This document shows positions 1-7,182 of a DNA stretch of 22,692 bases, piece after piece. The notes under the pieces are model-generated. The model searched no databases. It was not told the DNA's origin and saw only the letters and a program-made list of their open reading frames with translations. The first letter of the stretch is position 1. Every line of letters starts with the position of its first letter. The position numbers were made by a program, and so were the translations under genes. Origin of the DNA: Anaerolineae bacterium (GTDB lineage Bacteria; Chloroflexota; Anaerolineae; JAAYZQ01). The stretch spans positions 1 to 22,692 of the forward strand of contig JAFGOG010000235.1 in the NCBI GenBank assembly GCA_016926595.1. The letters run 5' to 3'.

Positions 1-1901
1 AGCCAGGGGATGTTGGCATTCAGGGTCTTGGTGCTATCTGGCGTCTGGACCTGATAGGTGGTCAGCCGCCACGGTTCCTCCTCGGCGACGCGCTGTTGGA
101 GAAAGTGGATGGTCGGTGGGGTGAAATCGAGCTGCGCTGGGTCGGCAGAAGGGTTAAAACCCGCTCCAAACAGGAATAGGTCGGCGGCCAGCACGGTCAC
201 GGCCAGCGGCTGCCAGACCGGCAAGCGACCCAGCCGGCGAGGGAGGTAGATGGGGCAGCGGCTTATCCGCACGACGGCTCCACTGGCGGCCAGCATCAGG
301 CCTAGGATCAGGAGATTGCGCCATTGGTACGACAGGAACATCTGCCCGTTGCTGAATGCCTGCCGGGTCTGTTCCACCGTTGCCAGAAACCGGTTGGCCA
401 GCGGGATAAAGGGCGCGGGTGCCGCCCAGACCAAGATCGACACGGCGACGAGTGCGATCCCGATCCAAAAGGCAACCCAAGGGAGGATATTCTGGATTCT
501 GGATTCCTGATTTCCGATTGGGGATTCGCCACGGGTCGAGAGCCTGGATCGAAGATGGTCAGCGCCAAGGGCGGATAGGACTGCAATGCTGAGGGTGTAA
601 GGGAATACCCAGCGGAAGGGGGAGTGCAGCTGTTTGATGCCGGGCAGGCCGTAGTAGAGGATCGCGTACAGCGGCGTGCCAAAGACGAGCAGCAGGGATA
701 CGACGGCCAGAACGGCAAAGATCCAGATGTAGCGCCGGTGGGGCGATGATCGGAAGCCCACACCGGCCACCACGGCCAGTATCAGCGGTAGGATGCCCAC
801 ATAGCTGCCTGCCTCGACATAATTCTTGATACCCCAGAAGATCGAGCTAACCGGCACCCACTGCCGGCTGACCAGGTCCCAGTAACCGTGGTCTGCCGGG
901 TTACCAAAAAAGTCGGGAATTAGGAAGGTTGCGATCTGCCGCGCCGGATAGGCCCAGCCGACCACGTCGCTGTAGGTTACCGATCCCTGACGGAAACTGC
1001 ACGCTACTAGCTCTATCAAGGGGATGAGCTGGATCGATCCCAACCCTAGCCCCAGGCCGACCATAAAGACCAACCATGCCGCCAAGCGCAGCACCGGGCT
1101 CCAGCGCGCACTGCCTGCTATACCCAGAGCGCGCAATCGCCACCACAGCATCGCCAGCCGGACCAACGCATAGTAGGCGGTCACTAGCAGCGTATAAACC
1201 AGGATCTCCGGGTGCCCGGCCAGGATGACCATGCCCAGCGCCACTGCGCCGGCTAGAACGTACCAAATCGGTACAAATGGACCAGCCCCTTTGCCTTCCT
1301 GCTTGCGGACCATCGTCTCGACGATCGCCAGCAGCAGCGGCAGCCAGGCCGCGGCGGCGATGATCATGGTAAAGACCACACTGACCAGGAAAAAGGCGCT
1401 CAGCTGGTAGACAATGCCGGCGATGAGGGCAGGAAAGCGCCCCAGGCGCAAAACCCTGATGAACAGATACATAAAAGCCCCGGCCAGCCACAACTGCAGC
1501 ACTGTGAACAGGCCATAGGCGCGGGTCACCGGCAGCACATAGAACAGTATGGAAAATGGGTAAAGCGCAGAATGCTGGCCGGCGGCCAGGAACGGCGCGC
1601 CGCCGAACAGGTAGGGATTCCACAGTGGGATTTCGCGGGCCTGGATCGATTGCAGGATAAACTGCTTCCAGGCCAGGTTTTCCAACACCAGGTCGCTGAG
1701 CAGCTCGTTGTGGGGCGGCAGCGCCACGCCTTGTTGCTGTGAATAGGATCGATAGGGCTCGAACTGGTACAGGTTATCGGCCGGGATGAGTGTCCGGCTG
1801 CCGATTGTCACTGGCCAGAAGAGAAGCAATGGCAGGATGAAGAGAAGGAACAAGGCCCCCAAATCCAGGAGGCGTTGTCTAGAACGTAAGAAGCTGGCCA
1901 T
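1..1901 (-). CDS. YfhO-like polytopic membrane protein, partial (C-terminus beyond left edge)
   Basis: One uninterrupted frame runs from an ATG at 1901 to the window edge, about 633 codons without a stop. The protein starts MASFLRSRQRLLDL, followed by a hydrophobic helix (about residues 15-34) and then many membrane segments. The stretch NPYLFGGAPFLAAGQHSALY, followed by alternating hydrophobic segments and a later GLPGIKQLHSPFRW, resembles YfhO-type membrane proteins. These are thought to use polyprenyl-phosphate-linked sugars to glycosylate cell-surface polymers; that role is inferred. The start lies 6 bases after the stop of the upstream GT2 gene with little ribosome-binding sequence, so translational coupling is likely. 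The upstream enzyme could supply the lipid-linked sugar. Residues about 458-472 come from an in-frame 7-base repeat, probably in a loop. It could instead be another GT-C-type transferase. The frame is certain; the family call is fairly sure. Confidence 0.8.
   Translation of the reverse strand, partial: MASFLRSRQRLLDLGALFLLFILPLLLFWPVTIGSRTLIPADNLYQFEPYRSYSQQQGVALPPHNELLSDLVLENLAWKQFILQSIQAREIPLWNPYLFGGAPFLAAGQHSALYPFSILFYVLPVTRAYGLFTVLQLWLAGAFMYLFIRVLRLGRFPALIAGIVYQLSAFFLVSVVFTMIIAAAAWLPLLLAIVETMVRKQEGKGAGPFVPIWYVLAGAVALGMVILAGHPEILVYTLLVTAYYALVRLAMLWWRLRALGIAGSARWSPVLRLAAWLVFMVGLGLGLGSIQLIPLIELVACSFRQGSVTYSDVVGWAYPARQIATFLIPDFFGNPADHGYWDLVSRQWVPVSSIFWGIKNYVEAGSYVGILPLILAVVAGVGFRSSPHRRYIWIFAVLAVVSLLLVFGTPLYAILYYGLPGIKQLHSPFRWVFPYTLSIAVLSALGADHLRSRLSTRGESPIGNQESRIQNILPWVAFWIGIALVAVSILVWAAPAPFIPLANRFLATVEQTRQAFSNGQMFLSYQWRNLLILGLMLAASGAVVRISRCPIYLPRRLGRLPVWQPLAVTVLAADLFLFGAGFNPSADPAQLDFTPPTIHFLQQRVAEEEPWRLTTYQVQTPDSTKTLNANIPW
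488..529. repeat. Six-unit heptamer tandem repeat inside the YfhO-like gene
   Basis: On the minus strand this is six consecutive 7-base units of pattern NNNAATC: GCGAATC, CCCAATC, GGAAATC, AGGAATC, CAGAATC and CAGAATA. The total of 42 bases is a multiple of both 7 and 3, so the array adds 14 codons without breaking the frame. It encodes a polar segment (around SPIGNQESRIQN) between hydrophobic segments. Confidence 0.8.
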
Positions 1902-1902
1902 T

Positions 1903-1923
1903 GGCTATCAGCTATCAGCTGAC
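1903..1923. repeat. Three-unit heptamer repeat spanning a stop/start junction
   Basis: The plus strand reads GGCTATC, AGCTATC, AGCTGAC, three units with a 7-base period. On the minus strand the array supplies the last codons and the TGA stop of the GT2 gene and ends just before the ATG of the YfhO-like gene. Its minus strand shares the 13-base string GCTGATAGCTGAT with the repeat at 10916-10947. Confidence 0.65.
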
Positions 1924-2654
1924 CGCTTTGCCCTTCGGTGGCGCCAGCGGATTTGCCAGGTACGCAGTGCGGCTTCGATCTTGACCGGCACGGTCATCTT
2001 GGACCGGCCGATCCGCCGGTCTTCGAAGTAGATGGGTATCTCGCATAAGCGGTAGCCCAGCTTTTCGGTCAGGTAGGCCATTTCGACCTGAAAAACATAA
2101 CCATTAGAGCGAACTCGATCCAACCCAATCCCCTCTAGGGTCGCCCGATGCCAGCATTTGAACCCTGCTGTGGTGTCTTTGACCCGCAGGCCAAGGATCA
2201 GTCGGGTGTAGATGCTGTTTGCCCACCAGCTCAGGAAATAGCGCCACCAGCTCCACCGTTCGTCCAGCCGTCCGCCTGGCGCGTAGCGGGAGCCGATCAC
2301 CACGTCGCAGTCCTGTATGGCCTCGACGAACTTTACTATATATCTCGGTGAATGGGAAAAGTCGGCGTCCATCTGCACGATCAGTTCCGCGCTGTGATCC
2401 AGGGCGTAGCGAAACCCGGTCAAATAGGCCGTGCCCAGCCCCATCTTGCCCGGCCGGTGCAGGACATGTACCCGGCCAGAATGCTGCTGGGCCAGGCTAT
2501 CGGCCACCTGGCCGGTCCCGTCGGGTGAGTTGTCGTCTACGAACAGGATCTCCAGGTCTGAAAGGTTGAGGGCCAATAGTTCTGCGACTAGGGTAGGCAG
2601 GTTTTCGGCCTCGTTGTAGGTGGGGATAACCACCATCACCTTCGATTCGTCCAT
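1908..2654 (-). CDS. Polyprenol-phosphate mannose synthase-like glycosyltransferase (GT2)
   Basis: This 248-residue protein fits the DPM1-like GT2 family, which transfers a sugar (classically mannose from GDP-mannose) to a polyprenyl phosphate at the inner membrane face. Visible motifs are the N-terminal [12 protein letters not shown] (residues 8-19), VDDNSPDGT (39-47), the metal-binding DAD at 96-98, [10 protein letters not shown], and the DTTAGFKCW and [16 protein letters not shown] segments. No C-terminal membrane helices are present, as in the short soluble form. The ATG at 2654 places the first strand as in homologues; an in-frame TTG at 2678 would add eight residues (MGTIKRVF). Neither start has a strong ribosome-binding site. 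The last residues (SADS) and the stop lie in a heptamer repeat, and the YfhO-like gene follows 6 bases later. The exact sugar cannot be told. Confidence 0.88.
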   Translation of the reverse strand: MDESKVMVVIPTYNEAENLPTLVAELLALNLSDLEILFVDDNSPDGTGQVADSLAQQHSGRVHVLHRPGKMGLGTAYLTGFRYALDHSAELIVQMDADFSHSPRYIVKFVEAIQDCDVVIGSRYAPGGRLDERWSWWRYFLSWWANSIYTRLILGLRVKDTTAGFKCWHRATLEGIGLDRVRSNGYVFQVEMAYLTEKLGYRLCEIPIYFEDRRIGRSKMTVPVKIEAALRTWQIRWRHRRAKRSADS

Positions 2655-2744
2655 GAATACCCGCTTTATCGTCCCCAAATGTTGCTACTCAGCCTAACCT
2701 CCTGCGCGATAGAAAAGCAATCGAAATACGGGTCCCGCTCGACT

Positions 2745-2834
2745 TCTCACCCAATTCTTGGCGGGAAACCATGCCCCAACCTGCGGGAGGGTGAGTAGTA
2801 CCCTTGGACATGGGCCCGGCAAGCTTGGCTGAGA
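2745..2834 (-). ncRNA. Strongly folded 5' leader RNA, candidate cis-regulatory element
   Basis: Read on the minus strand, about 90 bases fold back as one long hairpin. Paired segments from outside in (plus-strand coordinates) are 2745-2749 with 2830-2834, 2751-2754 with 2825-2828, 2757-2760 with 2820-2823, 2762-2765 with 2815-2818, 2769-2776 with 2806-2813, and an inner stem 2788-2792 with 2800-2804 closed by a 7-base loop. That makes about 30 pairs separated by small internal loops. The 8-pair segment has a G-U wobble in the minus transcript but an A-C mismatch in the plus, favouring an RNA read toward the GT2 gene. The predicted transcript start (about 2837) lies 3 bases outside the hairpin. 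I do not recognise a known riboswitch. Confidence 0.5.
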
Positions 2835-2843
2835 GCGGGGGTG

Positions 2844-2872
2844 ATTATACTATGATCGGAGCAAAAGGTCAA
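2844..2872 (-). promoter_or_regulatory. Sigma70-type promoter of the GT2/YfhO operon
   Basis: On the minus strand, TTGACC (2872-2867), a 17-base spacer and TATAAT (2849-2844). Transcription should start near 2837, leaving a leader of about 180 bases before the GT2 start. Confidence 0.75.
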
Positions 2873-2942
2873 CTGGTATTCCAAGGCTTCCGGTCTTTTC
2901 TGAAGGTTCGAATCTACACCCCGAAATCATCCCTTGGGTTAA

Positions 2943-2971
2943 TTGCATAAAAAACGGATTTCAGGTATAAT
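2943..2971 (+). promoter_or_regulatory. Sigma70-type promoter of the response regulator gene
   Basis: TTGCAT (2943-2948), a 17-base spacer and a perfect TATAAT (2966-2971). The -35 box is weak (three of six). The predicted start near 2978 gives a leader of about 54 bases. With the promoter at 2844-2872 it forms a divergent pair. Confidence 0.6.
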
Positions 2972-3031
2972 GGCCTATGCCGTCTATCGTGTCCGGTGGT
3001 TGCCACCGCGCTCTCATTAGGATATTAACGA

Positions 3032-3688
3032 ATGCTCCTGAGAATCCTATTCGTAGAGAACGATCCAGCTACTGCCGAACTGCTGGTTCCCAGCCTGGAG
3101 CGCAGAGGATATCAGGTCTCTGTGGTGCGGACGCAGAGCCAGGCGCTTGGCCGGGCTCGGACATTGCATCCCCATCTTCTAGTTTTAGACATTGCCTCTT
3201 TGGGGACAAATGGTTACAAGATCAGCAGCGCTATCCGCGCGCGGTTGGACGGCGTGCCGACAGTCCTGTTTGTCGAAAAGGCCCATGCAGGTGCTCTGGC
3301 CGATGCGGAAGAGTTTATGACACCGCCCTTCACCTCGAGAAAGCTCTTGCACAGGCTGAAAAAGTTGTCCGAAAGTGTACCCGATCGTGAGATCCGAATT
3401 GGGCCTTTGGCGCTCGATCCGGATACGCGGACGCTATGCAAAGGCGATTCGACTTATCATCTGCGGCCCAAAGAGGCGGCTCTGTTAACCCTTTTCCTCC
3501 GCAATCCCGGCAAGGTGCTCAGCCGGTCGGAGATCATCAAGCGGGTGTGGGAGACGGATTATGTTGGGGATACGCGGACGCTCAGCGTGCATATCCGCTG
3601 GCTGCGGGCCAAGATCGAGGATGATGCCGACGACCCACAATTCCTGCGTACCGTACGAGGCGTTGGTTACCGTTTTGACGTTCCGTGA
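3032..3688 (+). CDS. OmpR/PhoB-type response regulator with degenerate receiver
   Basis: A 218-residue protein with an N-terminal receiver-like domain (about 1-115) and a C-terminal OmpR-type winged helix (about 120-217, with LRPKEAALLTLFL, KVLSRSEIIKRVW and RTVRGVGYRF). The winged helix is well conserved, so DNA binding is expected. In the receiver the phospho-acceptor Asp is kept (D53, LLVLDI) and the acidic pocket reads VENDP. The usual switch Thr/Ser is a valine (V81), and the invariant Lys of the K-P motif is a proline (TPPF, P98). This suggests weakened or phosphorylation-independent signalling. No histidine kinase lies beside it. The ATG at 3032 has a weak AGGA upstream. Its targets are unknown. 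Confidence 0.85.
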   Translation: MLLRILFVENDPATAELLVPSLERRGYQVSVVRTQSQALGRARTLHPHLLVLDIASLGTNGYKISSAIRARLDGVPTVLFVEKAHAGALADAEEFMTPPFTSRKLLHRLKKLSESVPDREIRIGPLALDPDTRTLCKGDSTYHLRPKEAALLTLFLRNPGKVLSRSEIIKRVWETDYVGDTRTLSVHIRWLRAKIEDDADDPQFLRTVRGVGYRFDVP

Positions 3689-3694
3689 CGAGCT

Positions 3695-3708
3695 GCAAAC
3701 AGCAAACA
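3695..3708. repeat. Two-unit heptamer repeat next to a terminator hairpin
   Basis: GCAAACA occurs twice in tandem (3695-3701 and 3702-3708), followed by a diverged unit ACAAGCG. Too short to be convincing alone, but it shares the 7-base period of the other arrays. On the minus strand it gives the T-rich stretch after the rpsT hairpin. Confidence 0.4.
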
Positions 3709-3710
3709 AC

Positions 3711-3751
3711 AAGCGGACAGCGCTCCTCGAGAAGAGGAGCGCTGTCCGCTT
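3711..3751. terminator. 18-bp perfect hairpin between convergent genes
   Basis: A perfect 18-base inverted repeat (3711-3728 and 3734-3751) with a 5-base loop lies between the ends of the regulator gene and rpsT. On the minus strand it is followed by TTGTTGTTTG, a loose U-tract suitable for rpsT. On the plus strand no T-run follows. It may act on both transcripts. Confidence 0.7.
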
Positions 3752-3798
3752 GTGCCGGCCAGTTACTTGTGTGGCAGGAGCGAGTCCCGTCCTTCGGG

Positions 3799-4065
3799 CT
3801 AGCCTTTGGCCCGGTTCAATGCCTTCATCAGCCGGGATTTCCGGCGTGCGGCGGTGTTGGGGTGCAGAGCGCGCTTTTTTGCCGCCTTGTCCAAGGCGCT
3901 GGCCGCCTGGCTGAGCATTGCCTGGGCTTCGACCAGCTCGCCATCCGTGATCAGCAGCCGAGTCTGTTTGACTCGCGTCCGCGCTCGCGAGCGATGCAGT
4001 TGGTTGACTTTGCGCCGCCTTTCGGAGGCGCGAATCTCTTTGATTGCCGATTTGATGTTTGCCAC
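3799..4065 (-). CDS. rpsT: 30S ribosomal protein S20
   Basis: An 88-residue, very basic protein starting MANIKSAIKEIRASERRRKVNQLHRSR and ending in a helical segment (AARRKSRLMKALNRAKG). This is the usual length and layout of S20, a primary 16S rRNA-binding protein that helps assemble the small subunit. The ATG at 4065 follows AGGGAG at a slightly long spacing. The gene stands alone with its own promoter (4104-4132) and a strong hairpin after the stop. S20 genes are often monocistronic, so the context fits. Confidence 0.95.
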   Translation of the reverse strand: MANIKSAIKEIRASERRRKVNQLHRSRARTRVKQTRLLITDGELVEAQAMLSQAASALDKAAKKRALHPNTAARRKSRLMKALNRAKG

Positions 4066-4103
4066 GTTTCAAATAACTCCCTAACCTCTAAAATGCGGGC
4101 GCT

Positions 4104-4132
4104 ATTATAGCCGATGGCCGCGTAAAAGTCAA
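4104..4132 (-). promoter_or_regulatory. Sigma70-type promoter of rpsT
   Basis: On the minus strand, TTGACT (4132-4127), a 17-base spacer and TATAAT (4109-4104). The predicted start is near 4097, about 30 bases before the rpsT ATG. Confidence 0.78.
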
Positions 4133-4185
4133 ACGACGCAGGCAGCTAGGCAAAAGCGCCGATTTTGGAGGTAGTTGGTATGAGG

Positions 4186-4217
4186 GGGTCGGGGCTGGCG
4201 GACAGCAGCCCCGACCC
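4186..4217 (-). terminator. 12-bp GC-rich hairpin after the DUF11 gene
   Basis: GGGTCGGGGCTG (4186-4197) and its exact complement (4206-4217) enclose an 8-base loop, 9 bases past the stop of the DUF11 gene. No T-run follows on either strand, so it may pause polymerase or protect the 3' end rather than act as a standard intrinsic terminator. Confidence 0.5.
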
Positions 4218-4225
4218 TCGGCACG

Positions 4226-7033
4226 TCAGTAGTTTCGCATTATCAGAGGCAGGTAGAACTCGTGCGTGGTGCGGACGACCATCGTCACCACTGGTGCGCC
4301 GATGCCGACTGCGCCTTCAGCCGAGCGCACCGCATAGTCGTCGTTGACGATCCGGTCGCCGCCGAGCGCCGTTACCCGGAAGCTCAGGGTGCGGCTTTCG
4401 CCCGGGGTCAGAACTGCTAGGCTCCACTGCACCTGATCGCCCACCAGTTGGCCGCCACCCGTGGCGCTGCCTGCAACATACTCGGTGTTGGCCGGAATCG
4501 TATCGGTGATCACCAGCCCGGTGGCTTGTTGGCCCACGTTGATCACCCGGATGGTGTATTTCAGCTCGCTGCCCTGTACCACCGGGTCCGGAGAATCGCT
4601 CTTGACGATCTGGAGCACCGGCTGATCGGTGATATAGGCTACAGCCTTGGCAACCACGGCAGCCGCCAGGGCGGGATGGCTGATCACCGCTGTGTTGGTG
4701 ATCGCCCCTTGGAAATAGGGATCGACAATCACGGTGAAGGTCATCGCCTGTTCGGAGAAGGGCTCTACATCTCCCGTCCAGTGGATGCTGACAATGTCGC
4801 TCATGAGCTGGCCGGCACTGACCACGGCGTCGCGCTGATAGGTGCTGTCCTGCCAGGGCAGCAGATCCTCGACGGTCACCCCCGCCAGTGGGATCGGACC
4901 CGAGTTGACAATGTGCACCGTAAAGGTCAGCACGACGCCCGGACCCGGCAGTGATAGTGCCGGCGTGACCTCCTTGTACGAGTCGATCAGGCCGACCTCC
5001 ATCACCGTCGTCGTCACCGGCGGCCCGCTCGTGACCGCGTCGGTCATGATATTGCCATAGCCAAACGCCGAGTACTCGTTGTTGACGATCTGCGTGCCGC
5101 TGACCAGGCCGCTGTCCACCAGCACGCTAAAGGAGCGAACGACTCCTTCTCCCGGACTCAGCAGTGGCAGTGTCCAGGAGACGAACTCGGGATCGGCAGG
5201 CACCAACACCCCATCGTCGCTCGCCCACTGGAAGGTCGTGCTCAGGGGGATCACGTCGGTCAGGATCGGCGCCGCTTGAGTGGCTAGCCCGCGGTTGTAT
5301 ACGTTGATGACGTAGGTCAGTATCTCCCCGGCGCCGATTACAGCCGGCGCGGACTTGATCGGGGTCACGTTGGCAAAGTGGGTCACGGTGCCAATGAGTG
5401 TGGCGCTGATCGGCAGTGTCGTGGTGTTGGCCAGCGAGTCGGTGATGACGATGGTGGCCGTATAGTGGGTGCCCTCCTCGCCGCCGATGGTGCTCTGCCC
5501 TTCGATCGTGCTGAAGGTGATCACATCTCCGGGCGCCATGCTCCCGATCCAGGTATACGATACGCACTTGTCGCCGCAGGGAGGGCCGACGTTGTACAGG
5601 GTCCCGACCGGGGGGTCTCTGTACAGGTCGTTAAAGCTGACGCTGATCCGGCCAAAGAGGAGATGGGCGGTCGCGTCGATGGCATAGCCGTTGCCCACGT
5701 TGGCCACGATGAGGGTGGGCGTTACCTCGGTGCCGGTCCCGCCGCCGGGCTTGTGGGCGATCGGGTCGAGGAACGCCTCGGTCTCAAAGACCGGCCCCTC
5801 GATGGGGCTGGACAGCGGATCACCGGCGACGCAGACCCCTTCGGCGCAGCAGGCTCGATAGTCGTCGTTGACGATCGGAATGCCCATGATGTCGCTGACG
5901 TATACAGTAAAGTCGAATTGGGCCGACTCGCCGGTGTCCAGCTTGGACAGCGTCCACGACACGATCCCGCCGGCCTCAACGCCGCCGCTTACATATTCGA
6001 CGTTGTTCGGCACCCGGTCGGTGATCACCAGGCTCGTGGCCAACGAGCCCACGTTGACCAGCGTTAGAGTATAGGTCGCCCCCCGGTTGGACCCGGGTGG
6101 GTCGGGCGCCACCTCCTTAGATAGGAGCAGGATCGGATCGATGATCGTCACCGAGTAGGGCTCCCCTGCGGTGATGCCAGTCTCGGGGTTGGCCACCTCA
6201 TACTCCTCGTTGACGATGACCGTCCCGCTCGGCACGTCGCCAACCAGCACGCTAAAGACAAACTCCATCTTCTCGCCCGTGTCGAGCGAAACCTCCTCGG
6301 TCCAGGTCACCACCTGGCCGTCGGTGAACCCGCTGTCGCCGACATCCTGGACCGTGGTGCTGAGCGGCACCCGGTCGGTGACAGTGATCGGCAGGTTGGT
6401 AGCTGGCTGGCCCAGGTTGACGACGGTGATCGTGTAGGTCATCGGCTTGTTGGCCCCTGGTTTGGGCGGGGCCGAGCTCTTGGCGATGGTCAGGATCGGG
6501 TCGTCGGTCACAATCGTCTCGGCGGTGACGGCCACTGGTCCGGCGATCGCTGGGTTGCTGATGACCGCCGTGTTGCTGACAATGCCGGTCAGGGTCGGGG
6601 CGACGGTGACGCTAAAGGTAACGATCACCGTCGCGTCAAAGCCCACGTCACCCTGCCACGACAGTACGCCGTCGGTCACAACGGGCGAGGGAGCGACGCT
6701 CGACCAGGCGTCGCCATTGTAGGCAGTCCCTGTTGGGATCGTGTCGGACAGGATAGTGCCCGTGGCTGTGTAGGCCCCAGTGTTGCGGATGTCGATGGTG
6801 TAGGTGAGGGTCACGCCGCCGGTGTGGGCGAGGGTCGGAGTCACTGTCTTGGTCGATAGTGTGAGCTTGGGATAGCCCACTGGCGGATCTATCGGATCGG
6901 CATGGGCCACCGCTTGGTTGCTGCGCGCCGCTAGCCAGACGAGCAGCATGACGGTCAGAGTACACATGAGTGTGAGCCCTAACATCGTTTGCCGCCTAGA
7001 GTCGATAGCCTGCTTTTTCTGCTCTCTCACCAT
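4226..7033 (-). CDS. Large secreted surface protein with seven DUF11-type repeats
   Basis: A 935-residue protein. A basic N-terminus is followed by a hydrophobic segment (about 17-36) and NQAVAHADP, a plausible signal peptide. The rest is about seven beta-sandwich repeats of DUF11 (conserved repeat domain) type, at about 58-175, 180-300, 301-412, 413-550 (diverged), 556-678, 684-800 and 805-920. Units carry the signatures TYTI.V.N.G, (V/I)TD.(V/I)P and TGE or PGE. Repeats 1 and 6 end in SNTAVIS(N/H)PA; repeats 2, 3, 5 and 7 end in (I/V)VN(D/E/N)(D/E)Y. Five cysteines cluster at residues 395-401 and 486-490. The protein ends EFYLPLIMRNY, possibly a sorting tag. A surface-structural or adhesive role is likely but unproven. 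GGAGG lies only 2 bases before the ATG at 7033, so the next codon (GTG, 7030) may be the true start. Confidence 0.88.
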   Translation of the reverse strand: MVREQKKQAIDSRRQTMLGLTLMCTLTVMLLVWLAARSNQAVAHADPIDPPVGYPKLTLSTKTVTPTLAHTGGVTLTYTIDIRNTGAYTATGTILSDTIPTGTAYNGDAWSSVAPSPVVTDGVLSWQGDVGFDATVIVTFSVTVAPTLTGIVSNTAVISNPAIAGPVAVTAETIVTDDPILTIAKSSAPPKPGANKPMTYTITVVNLGQPATNLPITVTDRVPLSTTVQDVGDSGFTDGQVVTWTEEVSLDTGEKMEFVFSVLVGDVPSGTVIVNEEYEVANPETGITAGEPYSVTIIDPILLLSKEVAPDPPGSNRGATYTLTLVNVGSLATSLVITDRVPNNVEYVSGGVEAGGIVSWTLSKLDTGESAQFDFTVYVSDIMGIPIVNDDYRACCAEGVCVAGDPLSSPIEGPVFETEAFLDPIAHKPGGGTGTEVTPTLIVANVGNGYAIDATAHLLFGRISVSFNDLYRDPPVGTLYNVGPPCGDKCVSYTWIGSMAPGDVITFSTIEGQSTIGGEEGTHYTATIVITDSLANTTTLPISATLIGTVTHFANVTPIKSAPAVIGAGEILTYVINVYNRGLATQAAPILTDVIPLSTTFQWASDDGVLVPADPEFVSWTLPLLSPGEGVVRSFSVLVDSGLVSGTQIVNNEYSAFGYGNIMTDAVTSGPPVTTTVMEVGLIDSYKEVTPALSLPGPGVVLTFTVHIVNSGPIPLAGVTVEDLLPWQDSTYQRDAVVSAGQLMSDIVSIHWTGDVEPFSEQAMTFTVIVDPYFQGAITNTAVISHPALAAAVVAKAVAYITDQPVLQIVKSDSPDPVVQGSELKYTIRVINVGQQATGLVITDTIPANTEYVAGSATGGGQLVGDQVQWSLAVLTPGESRTLSFRVTALGGDRIVNDDYAVRSAEGAVGIGAPVVTMVVRTTHEFYLPLIMRNY

Positions 7034-7063
7034 ACCCTCCCTTATTTGTTTCTGCCCGATGTC

Positions 7064-7092
7064 AGTATGAGTTATCTCAAGGTGGATGTCAA
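7064..7092 (-). promoter_or_regulatory. Promoter of the DUF11 surface protein gene
   Basis: On the minus strand, a perfect TTGACA (7092-7087), a 17-base spacer and CATACT (7069-7064), four of six matches. The predicted start near 7057 gives a leader of about 24 bases. Confidence 0.65.
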
Positions 7093-7182
7093 TGGGCCAT
7101 TATTACTACTCGCCCAGGTCAGGTTGGCCTTTTCGAATTGGTCACGGGGCAATTCCTGGATCATCCTTATCCTCCTGGTCGC

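Noticed and set aside
901..1623. A 240-codon frame suggesting a frameshifted or broken gene
   Set aside because: The true frame of the YfhO-like gene is open through the whole region; this is an out-of-frame reading of the same strand.
2745..2834. Known riboswitch (TPP, SAM, cobalamin, c-di-GMP)
   Set aside because: The conserved core sequences of these classes are absent; only the strong fold remains.
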